Below are positions 1-5,020 of a stretch of DNA of 5,020 nt, piece by piece. The position numbers and the translations under genes were made by a program. The notes below the pieces were generated by a model that did not search any database, had not been told where the DNA came from, and saw only the letters and a program-made list of their open reading frames with translations. Position 1 is the first letter of the stretch. Each line of letters begins with the position of its first letter. Source of the stretch: Candidatus Aminicenantota bacterium (GTDB lineage Bacteria > Acidobacteriota > Aminicenantia > Aminicenantales > Aminicenantaceae); NCBI GenBank assembly GCA_030670375.1, contig DAOVBT010000197.1, forward strand, positions 1-5,020. The letters run 5' to 3'.

Positions 1-2
1 GA

Positions 3-2507
3 GACAGCAAAAACATATTCCAAAAGGAAAAAGAATTCTCCTGGGAAGGGGATGATGCCTTTCATCTGATCCAACAGAATGTGAATACATTGCAGGTTTC
101 TGATTCTCCGATCCAGATCAGCGTAGGCGTGAGTGAATCCCCGGAGGTTAGGAAAAGAATCAAAAAAAGGATTGAAGATTTTCTCAAGAATTCCGATTTC
201 TCCCGATATGAAGTCGATGTTTCCTCCTCTTACAAACAGGGCTTTTTCTGGATCATAGAGAAAGTGCTCCCTAGGCTTAAGGACAAAAACGTTCACCGTG
301 TGCTCATCCGGTTTGCCCAAGAGACAGAGGATTTTTCCCAACCCAAACGCTTCTACAGCGAATCCTGCCGCTGGTTACAGGAGCTCTATCCTGTGGATGA
401 GCTCATCGCCGATAAAATCAAAATTCCCCTGGATAGGATTGTTTTCGAAATGAAAGACGAGGAAAAACCTGTATATGATGTTATAGCCTTCGATAAAACG
501 GATTCAATACTTTTCGCAGAGCATTTTTCACCGCACACAAAGGAAGCCGTTTATATGCAAGCTCTTCCCGAATGGGGGAAAGTTAAATTGACCACTGGCT
601 GGGTCAGGATCGAACAGGACAAAAAAGTGGTTCTGGACACCGGATTAACCAGCGACTTGGAGAAGTTTTGGGAATTTTATCAAGCCGAGATCCTCAAGGA
701 AGTCTACACCCACATCCTGAAAAAAACCGGGAACCAACCCACATTCCAGAAACAGCCTTATTTCAAAAGAATGCTGATCGAAATGTGGTTCAGCGAACCC
801 GATTTCAAGATCGGATTGGACGAAGAAATCGTGAGCAGTCTTGAGGCCATTCATGATGAAATTTATTTCGATACGCTTGATTTTTTTCGAGGGATAACCG
901 AAATCGAACTGGAACAGGATGATGAAATCCCTGAAGACACATCCCGGTATTCTGCTCCGGGCAATATTCTCCCCAAGATCTATCCCTCCTCCGAAGGAAA
1001 AAAGGGGAAGGTCAAAGTCACTTTCGACGGCTGGCAGGCCAGCTCTCCGGAGATTGTTTTGGAGTGGAAAGAGGAAGGAAAAAGAGAAAAGAGCAAAAAA
1101 TTCACGTTCCCCAAGCTCAAAACCAAAAGCTTCCATATTCCTTCTTTCATTTACAACGGGATGGAAGAGAGAATCGAAAAACTGACGGCCGAAGTCGAAT
1201 TCGAAAAAGAGAAAGAGTACTTGACACTTCTCGAAATCATCGACGCTTACAGAGATCTTCACAGCGAGGGCATCGTGGATCAGCCTTTCCGCTTCCCGAA
1301 CCTCCATTCTTTGGCAGTCATTGCCAAACACAAAGACTGGGAAAAGGAAGAGACCTTCTTGATCAAACCCGCAAAGACAAAAGAAAAAGCTCATTTGGCT
1401 GAATCCCTTCCTGAAAAAGCCTCGATTCCCACAGAAGAGATCATATCGCCACAGATGTGTTTGGACCTGGTGGACCGACTGGGCCGCTTCGACAGCATCC
1501 GAACCTATATCGGAGGAAAATCCTACGAGAACCGGAAGATTCCTGTTCTGGAAATCTTCACTCCATTAGAAAAATATGTCTCTATCCCACGACTCATCAC
1601 TCTCAAACCCACCCTTTATCTCAGCGGGCGACAGCACGCCAATGAAGTATCGGCCACAAATTACATCCTCAAATTTGCTGAACTCCTTGCTGAAAATCCC
1701 GCCTACCAGGAATTCACAAAAAAAATGAATTTCATCCTCCACCCGATGGAAAATCCCGACGGCGCTGAACTGGCCTACGACCTCCAAAAACTCACCCCGT
1801 TTCACAGCCTGCATGCGGGACGTTACACCTCTTTGGGAATCGATGTGGGATATCAAGTCGGGGCATCCAAACCCCTTCTTCCCGAGGCAAAAGTGCGAAA
1901 AAATCTTTATGATAAATGGCTTCCGGACATTTACCTCAACCTCCATGGATATCCATCTCATGAATGGGTTCAACAATTTTCCAACTACATACCCTATCAA
2001 TTCCGCGATTACTGGATACCCAGGGGATGGTTTGCCTACTACAGAGCTCTCTCCCTTCCTTTGTATGAAAAATGGGTAAAGGCCGGGGAGGAGTTGAAAA
2101 ACTTCATCACTCAGGAGATCAACGCAAACGCAAAATTTCAGGAATCGAACAGGAAATTTTATGACCGGTATTACCGTTGGGCAGCGCGCTGGCAACCACA
2201 CATGAATTACCTGGAGGACCATGATGGTGTGAACCTGTATGCCAAAAGACGTTCCTCAAGGGAAAGCAAACTCTCAGACAGGCGCCGGATTACCTTTGTG
2301 GAAGAAACACCCGAGTTGATGGATGAAACGGCTCAAGGACAGTGGCTGGACTTTCTGGTCACCCAGGGATTGACATACCTGAGAGCCCATGCCAAATATC
2401 TATCACAAGCCCGGTATGAAACCGTGCGTATCGAAGAAGAAGGCCAGGACAGAGTCCATGTTCAACTCATACGGAGCCGTCCGGGAAAAATCCAAAAAAA
2501 CAAATAG
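3..2507 (+). CDS. M14-family zinc carboxypeptidase-like protein, 5' partial
   Basis: Large metallopeptidase expected to remove residues from peptide C-termini using one zinc ion. The frame is open from the first complete codon (position 3) to the TAG at 2505-2507, giving 834 residues. A GTG at 81 is in frame, but no stop separates it from the window edge and no ribosome site precedes it, so the true start, and any signal peptide, lies upstream. Numbering from position 3, the M14 catalytic domain spans about residues 480-820. Zinc ligands H-A-N-E are at 545-548 (His codon 1635), followed by N-P-D-G at 584-587 and a third ligand His648 in N-L-H-G-Y-P (codon 1944). A candidate catalytic Glu lies in F-V-E-E-T-P-E at about 767 (codon 2301). 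The usual W-R-K-N-R stretch after N-P-D-G is absent, so substrate specificity cannot be assigned. The first 450 or so residues, rich in Lys and Glu, match no domain I recognise. Family call is fairly sure; substrate and location are unknown. Confidence 0.85.
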   Translation, partial: DSKNIFQKEKEFSWEGDDAFHLIQQNVNTLQVSDSPIQISVGVSESPEVRKRIKKRIEDFLKNSDFSRYEVDVSSSYKQGFFWIIEKVLPRLKDKNVHRVLIRFAQETEDFSQPKRFYSESCRWLQELYPVDELIADKIKIPLDRIVFEMKDEEKPVYDVIAFDKTDSILFAEHFSPHTKEAVYMQALPEWGKVKLTTGWVRIEQDKKVVLDTGLTSDLEKFWEFYQAEILKEVYTHILKKTGNQPTFQKQPYFKRMLIEMWFSEPDFKIGLDEEIVSSLEAIHDEIYFDTLDFFRGITEIELEQDDEIPEDTSRYSAPGNILPKIYPSSEGKKGKVKVTFDGWQASSPEIVLEWKEEGKREKSKKFTFPKLKTKSFHIPSFIYNGMEERIEKLTAEVEFEKEKEYLTLLEIIDAYRDLHSEGIVDQPFRFPNLHSLAVIAKHKDWEKEETFLIKPAKTKEKAHLAESLPEKASIPTEEIISPQMCLDLVDRLGRFDSIRTYIGGKSYENRKIPVLEIFTPLEKYVSIPRLITLKPTLYLSGRQHANEVSATNYILKFAELLAENPAYQEFTKKMNFILHPMENPDGAELAYDLQKLTPFHSLHAGRYTSLGIDVGYQVGASKPLLPEAKVRKNLYDKWLPDIYLNLHGYPSHEWVQQFSNYIPYQFRDYWIPRGWFAYYRALSLPLYEKWVKAGEELKNFITQEINANAKFQESNRKFYDRYYRWAARWQPHMNYLEDHDGVNLYAKRRSSRESKLSDRRRITFVEETPELMDETAQGQWLDFLVTQGLTYLRAHAKYLSQARYETVRIEEEGQDRVHVQLIRSRPGKIQKNK

Positions 2508-2667
2508 ATCCGACATCACAAAGACTCATGACATCCTGTGCTTACCTCCACAAGAAGACATCCTTGCTTTCCTAGGAGAAGAGGAGATCCATGTTGTCGT
2601 CATCGATCTCGATCTTCACAAACATCAAAAGAAGGTCTTCGATCTGCTTAAAAAAATCAAGGCATAA
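2458..2667 (+). pseudogene. Response-regulator receiver-domain fragment (small ORF overlapping the M14 gene end)
   Basis: A 69-codon frame from ATG 2458 to TAA 2665-2667, overlapping the last 50 bases of the M14 gene in another frame. An AGGA at 2446-2449 lies 8 bases before the ATG, so translational coupling is possible. From about 2527 the protein follows the middle of a receiver domain. H-D-I-L-C-L fits strand 2 and P-Q-E-D-I-L-A-F-L-G-E-E fits helix 2. I-H-V-V-V-I-D-L-D-L fits strand 3 with the phospho-acceptor Asp, and V-F-D-L-L-K-K-I-K fits helix 3. Strand 1 with its acidic pair, the M-P-G-x-D-G loop and everything after helix 3 (conserved Thr/Ser and Lys) are missing, so it cannot be a working phospho-receiver. 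It may be a gene remnant, a small expressed protein, or a tail of the M14 protein separated by an indel in the A7 run at 2494-2500. The residues before 2508 are merely the M14 gene read in another frame. Confidence 0.35.
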
Positions 2668-2672
2668 CCGGT

Positions 2673-2921
2673 TCACTCCGACAAATTTTCATTCAACACT
2701 TTACGTATATTGGCCAATCCTTTCGCCAAGACATTCGAGTCGCCTCCAAATCCTATTCGGAAATGCTGCGGCTGTTCGAAAAAACTTCCGGGCACGATTG
2801 CCGTGTCGTGGATAGCTCGCAGACGAAGGCCAACTCGTCCCCGGTCAGGCCGGATTCGATCCTGGGAAAATAGGACGCCGCTGGGATTGCGGAGGTTTGT
2901 CAGGAGCACAAACCAAAAAAA
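2673..2921 (-). pseudogene. Decayed remnant of a class I/II PLP-dependent aminotransferase
   Basis: Read on the minus strand, this holds two separated pieces of a fold-type I aminotransferase. The first, F-V-L-L-T-N-L-R-N-P-S-G (about 2912-2877), matches the N-L-H-N-P-S/T-G motif whose Asn contacts the PLP ring. The second runs from about 2829 to the TGA at 2675-2673. It contains R-L-R-A-I-H-D-T-A-I-V-P-G-S-F-F, then Q-H-F-R-I-G-F-G with the Arg (codon 2759-2757) that binds the substrate carboxylate, and a typical C-terminal helix. The segment between them, normally some 150 codons with the PLP-binding Lys, is gone. Near the junction a different frame reads G-L-T-G-D-E-L-A, which would continue naturally into R-L-R-A, implying at least one frameshift at about 2829. 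The N-terminal third is also absent: upstream of about 2921 the sequence becomes palindromic repeats. It is convergent with the M14 gene. No function is possible; identity as an aminotransferase relic is fairly sure. Confidence 0.75.
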
Positions 2922-2970
2922 GAGCATGGGATGTTCCCATCTAAAAAGATGTCCAAAGTCAAGGTTTGAC
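2894..2970. repeat. Cluster of three short perfect inverted repeats (REP-like candidate)
   Basis: Three perfect inverted repeats lie within 77 bases: GGTTTGT/ACAAACC (2894-2900 and 2908-2914, 7-base loop), ATGGGA/TCCCAT (2926-2931 and 2935-2940, 3-base loop) and GTCAA/TTGAC (2958-2962 and 2966-2970, 3-base loop). The last is part of CAAAGTCAAGGTTTGACCCC, which resembles short palindromic intergenic repeats I associate with REP-type elements in environmental genomes. That is recollection, not a search. The first repeat overlaps the aminotransferase relic and could be chance. Only one copy is visible in this window, so repeat status is unproven. Confidence 0.35.
2915..2940 (-). terminator. Weak intrinsic-terminator-like hairpin, minus strand
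   Basis: On the minus strand the 6-bp stem ATGGGA/TCCCAT with an ACA loop is followed, after GCTC, by seven T residues (2921-2915). The stem is short, half AT, and the T run is offset by four bases, so it would be weak. There is no intact minus-strand gene upstream for it to serve; it may be a by-product of the repeat cluster or a relic of the element that disrupted the aminotransferase gene. Confidence 0.2.
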
Positions 2971-2987
2971 CCCATTATTTCTTTGCC

Positions 2988-3017
2988 TTGCTCTTTAATG
3001 CCGCCTTGAATTATGAT
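2988..3017 (+). promoter_or_regulatory. Candidate sigma-70-type promoter for the LolA-like gene
   Basis: TTGCTC (2988-2993) as a -35 element (3 of 6 matches) and TATGAT (3012-3017) as a -10 element (5 of 6) are separated by 18 bases. The -10 sits in an AT-rich run, TTATGATAAT. Transcription would begin near 3024, leaving a leader of about 54 bases before the ATG at 3078. The preceding 500 bases carry no intact gene, so a promoter is expected about here. The exact assignment is a guess because the -35 match is poor. Confidence 0.35.
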
Positions 3018-3062
3018 AATCTGGATGCTGGCTGAGTGAAACCGGCCACAAAAAAGTAACTA

Positions 3063-3070
3063 AAGGAGGA
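3063..3070 (+). promoter_or_regulatory. Strong Shine-Dalgarno site for the LolA-like gene
   Basis: AAGGAGGA ends 7 bases before the ATG at 3078, a near-perfect anti-16S match at ideal spacing. It fixes the start of the downstream gene, and the signal peptide begins immediately at that ATG. Confidence 0.85.
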
Positions 3071-3077
3071 CATATTC

Positions 3078-3809
3078 ATGAAAAAATTCACTATTTTTTG
3101 TGTTGTAGGCCTTTTCCTCTTGACTAGCCTTACCTCACCAGGATTAGCCCAATCGGCCAAAGATATCCTGGACAAGATGATCAAGGCACAAGGTGGAAAA
3201 GCAAACCTCGAAAAAATCAAAGACACAACCATGAGTGGTACCCTGGAGATGGTTTCGATGGGCCTCAGCGGATCGCTGACTTTCTACCAAAAAGAACCAA
3301 ATAAAATGCGCATGGACATGGAACTCATGGGCATGGTGATAACACAGGCCTATGACGGAGAAATTGCCTGGGGATTGGATCCCTCTACGGGAAGCATCCA
3401 AGAAATGGCGGGGGAGCAGGCTAAGGATATGGAAAGAATGGCTCTCGGAAACGATTCAATCCTTCATCCGGAAAAATACGGCATCACATACTCTTACAAA
3501 GGCAAGGAAACGATCGAAGGCCAGGATTATTACATTCTTGAACAAGTGTTCGAAGACGGTTTCAGTGCGACCATGTATATCGATGCCAAGACCTATCTCA
3601 TGTACAAAACAATATCAAAAGCCCCGAATCAGATGGGAATAGAGGTAGACCAAGAAGTTTTTACAACAGACTACAGAAAAGTGGAAGGCATGATGGTTGC
3701 ACATGAGATGAGGATCATGCAAGACGGAGAGGAATTCCTAACCATGATTTTCACCGAAGTGGCATTCAACACGGGCTTGGAGGAATCTCTTTTTAAAAAA
3801 GAAGAATAG
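3078..3809 (+). CDS. Secreted LolA/LolB-like (outer membrane lipoprotein-sorting-like) protein
   Basis: A 243-residue secreted protein. M-K-K, a hydrophobic core (residues 4-19) and G-L-A before Q-S-A form a Sec signal peptide probably cut after Ala24. No Cys sits at the cleavage point, so it should be a soluble periplasmic protein of about 219 residues. The mature part begins with a helix A-K-D-I-L-D-K-M-I-K-A-Q-G-G, then alternating strands including Y-D-G-E-I-A-W-G, G-K-E-T-I-E-G-Q-D-Y-Y, Y-I-D-A-K-T-Y-L-M and D-Y-R-K-V-E-G-M. This order is typical of proteins annotated as outer membrane lipoprotein-sorting, which share the half-barrel fold of LolA and LolB. Members outside the true Lol pathway have no proven role, so lipid or lipoprotein carriage is inference. 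It is methionine-rich (21 of 243), notably M-R-M-D-M-E-L-M-G-M at 77-86. A strong ribosome site precedes it and the M48 lipoprotein gene follows 72 bases after its stop codon, possibly in one transcript. Confidence 0.85.
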   Translation: MKKFTIFCVVGLFLLTSLTSPGLAQSAKDILDKMIKAQGGKANLEKIKDTTMSGTLEMVSMGLSGSLTFYQKEPNKMRMDMELMGMVITQAYDGEIAWGLDPSTGSIQEMAGEQAKDMERMALGNDSILHPEKYGITYSYKGKETIEGQDYYILEQVFEDGFSATMYIDAKTYLMYKTISKAPNQMGIEVDQEVFTTDYRKVEGMMVAHEMRIMQDGEEFLTMIFTEVAFNTGLEESLFKKEE

Positions 3810-3840
3810 ATCCTGTAGACATTTTATGAATTGATGCTTT

Positions 3841-3866
3841 AACCAGGAGAGATCTTCCACCTGGTT
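3841..3866 (+). promoter_or_regulatory. Stem-loop in the leader of the M48 peptidase gene
   Basis: AACCAGG (3841-3847) and CCTGGTT (3860-3866) are perfect 7-base complements around a 12-base loop; U-G pairs could extend the stem by two. The stem ends 5 bases before the GGAGG ribosome site of the M48 gene. No T run follows, so it is not an intrinsic terminator. It might protect mRNA ends, modulate translation or be a protein-binding dyad. In the rest of the 3810-3881 gap I see no convincing promoter, which favours co-transcription with the upstream gene. Confidence 0.35.
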
Positions 3867-3871
3867 GGGAT

Positions 3872-3876
3872 GGAGG
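3872..3876 (+). promoter_or_regulatory. Shine-Dalgarno site deciding a TTG start for the M48 gene
   Basis: GGAGG ends 5 bases before TTG 3882. The in-frame ATG at 3870 overlaps this site and has no ribosome site of its own at usable distance; the nearest, AGGAGAG at 3845-3851, is 18 bases away and inside a hairpin. Starting at TTG also gives the compact signal peptide M-K-K-I-V-P-V-L. Confidence 0.6.
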
Positions 3877-3881
3877 GCAAA

Positions 3882-5020
3882 TTGAAAAAAATTGTTCCGG
3901 TTTTGTGTTTTTCTCTGATCTTCCTAACCATGTCTTGTGCTATCAACCCGGTAACAGGAAAAAGAGAGCTCAGTCTCATCTCGGAACAGGAAGAAATCGC
4001 CCTGGGAAAACAGACCGACGGGGAAATCAAAGCCCTGTACGGTATCTATAGTGATCAGGCCTTAAACGCCTATGTCCAGAGAGTCGGGCAGAGCATGACC
4101 CCGCTTACTCATCGCCCTCACCTCACCTATCACTTCGCCGTCCTCGATACACATGTCGTGAATGCCTTTGCGGTTCCAGGAGGATATGTTTATGTCACAA
4201 GAGGTATTCTTGCCTTGATGAATTCAGAGGCAGAGCTGGCCGTGGTTTTGGGTCACGAACTCGGGCATGTCAACGCCCGCCACAGTGTGGCCAAGCTCAG
4301 CCAACTGATGCTCGCTCAACTCGGTCTGGGAGTTGCGGGAGCCATCAGCGAAACCTTTGCCAAATTATCGGGGGCTGCCAGTATCGGGATTCAGCTTCTC
4401 TTTCTCAAGTTCAGCCGTGATGATGAGAGAGAAGCGGATACCCTAGGTGTAGAATATTCTCGGAAGGGTGGATACAACCCGGGTGAAATGATCAACTTTT
4501 TTGCATCCCTCGAAAGATTGGGGGATTTTTCCGGGGGGCAGAGCCTTCCCGGCTTTCTCTCCACGCATCCTTTAACGAGCGAACGTATCCATAATACCAA
4601 GGACATGCTGTTGGAATCTGACCGGCAATTGAAGATCGAAAAAAACGGCTACCTGGGGGCTGTCAACAACATGGTCTACGGCCAAGATCCCAGGCAAGGT
4701 TATGTGGAAAAAAATGCGTTTTACCATCCTGGATTGCGCTTTTTCTTTTCGTTCCCTGAAGACTGGCAGGTGCAGAACACACCCACCCAGGTTACCATGG
4801 CCACCAAAGATGGCCATGCAGGCGTCATCCTTCAGGCAGAAAAGACTTCGGAAAATCTCAAGGATTATGCCAACAGGATGGCCGCAAAAATCGAGAACGA
4901 AGAATTCATCGACGAGAGAAGTTTCAAAATCAACGGGTTGGCCTCCTATCACCAAGTCTATGATATTTCCCAGCAACAGGGAGGGGATATAAGAACCCGC
5001 TTATCCTATGTTAGAAAAAA
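3882..5020 (+). CDS. M48-family zinc metalloprotease, probable lipoprotein, 3' partial
   Basis: An envelope endopeptidase of the M48 (Ste24/BepA/LoiP-like) family, 379 residues here, open to the right edge. From TTG 3882 the signal sequence runs to L-T-M-S-C19, a lipobox-like end with Thr instead of Leu at -3; the mature start C-A-x-N-P-V-T-G-K-R-E-L is typical of M48 lipoproteins. The catalytic domain covers about residues 35-245: N-A-F-A-V-P-G-G from 94, H-E-L-G-H at 125-129 (two zinc ligands and the catalytic Glu), a hydrophobic stretch around 138-176, then E182 of E-R-E-A-D as third ligand. His229 in S-T-H-P-L sits where BepA has its regulatory switch His. No TPR repeats follow. Instead a second domain begins near 257 (V-N-N-M-V-Y-G-Q-D-P-R, later F-F-F-S-F-P-E-D-W), seen in larger M48 proteins but of unknown role. 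The likely job is degrading misfolded envelope proteins (family inference). ATG 3870 is the alternative start, adding four residues. Confidence 0.9.
   Translation, partial: MKKIVPVLCFSLIFLTMSCAINPVTGKRELSLISEQEEIALGKQTDGEIKALYGIYSDQALNAYVQRVGQSMTPLTHRPHLTYHFAVLDTHVVNAFAVPGGYVYVTRGILALMNSEAELAVVLGHELGHVNARHSVAKLSQLMLAQLGLGVAGAISETFAKLSGAASIGIQLLFLKFSRDDEREADTLGVEYSRKGGYNPGEMINFFASLERLGDFSGGQSLPGFLSTHPLTSERIHNTKDMLLESDRQLKIEKNGYLGAVNNMVYGQDPRQGYVEKNAFYHPGLRFFFSFPEDWQVQNTPTQVTMATKDGHAGVILQAEKTSENLKDYANRMAAKIENEEFIDERSFKINGLASYHQVYDISQQQGGDIRTRLSYVRK

Noticed and set aside
645..1394. A 249-codon open frame on the minus strand inside the M14 gene
   Set aside because: Its translation is Phe-rich low-quality sequence, as expected from the complement of Lys/Glu codons. 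The plus-strand frame carries a continuous peptidase gene and no ribosome site or domain supports the antisense frame.
2495..2501. A AAA AAC, a classic -1 frameshift heptamer in the M14 reading frame just before its stop
   Set aside because: A -1 shift leads into a frame that ends about 24 codons later without any recognisable sequence; the receiver-like segment lies in the +1 frame. No downstream pairing structure is obvious.
2710..3009. A 99-codon plus-strand frame across the aminotransferase relic
   Set aside because: It is the complement of the relic and the palindrome cluster. Its Arg/Pro/Ser-rich product resembles nothing and the start lacks a ribosome site.
3816..3843. Possible promoter TAGACA-16-TTTAAC before the M48 gene
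   Set aside because: The -10 match is only 4 of 6 with poor key bases and transcription would start inside the stem-loop. Co-transcription from the upstream gene is simpler.
4572..4976. A 134-codon minus-strand frame within the M48 gene
   Set aside because: It is antisense to a clear M48 C-terminal domain, with no supporting motif or ribosome site.
1..5020. CRISPR arrays, tRNA or rRNA genes, riboswitches, intact insertion sequences
   Set aside because: No spaced direct repeats, cloverleaf-like segments, conserved rRNA stretches or transposase frames were seen on either strand.

Overview
The window looks like chromosomal DNA from a Gram-negative (diderm) bacterium of moderate GC content. Two of the genes encode cell-envelope proteins: one has a secretion signal peptide, the other a probable lipoprotein signal. 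Shine-Dalgarno sites are strong AGGAGG types. The mix of a large M14 peptidase, a LolA/LolB-like periplasmic protein and an M48 lipoprotein peptidase starting C-A-x-N-P-V-T-G resembles Candidatus Aminicenantes or Desulfobacterota-like genomes. That placement rests on family resemblance only and is low confidence.

Layout. Positions 3-2507 (+) hold the 3' part of a large M14-type zinc carboxypeptidase gene; its frame is open to the left edge, so its start lies outside. Positions 2508-3077 hold no intact gene. This stretch carries a small frame (2458-2667, +) resembling the middle of a response-regulator receiver domain. It also carries the decayed C-terminal remnant of a PLP-dependent aminotransferase on the minus strand (2673-2921), a cluster of short perfect inverted repeats (2894-2970), and a likely promoter with a strong ribosome binding site for the next gene. 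Positions 3078-3809 (+) encode a secreted LolA/LolB-like (outer membrane lipoprotein-sorting-like) protein. After a 72-base gap with a 7-bp stem-loop, an M48 metalloprotease lipoprotein gene begins at a probable TTG (3882) and runs off the right edge.

How the genes relate. The LolA-like protein and the M48 peptidase point the same way, are close together, and both act in the periplasm or at the outer membrane. They may be co-transcribed and share an envelope-maintenance role (inference). The M14 gene is separated from them by the remnant region and is probably a different transcription unit. No new multi-gene system is evident. The most unusual part is the 570-base remnant region with its pseudogene, receiver fragment and palindromes.
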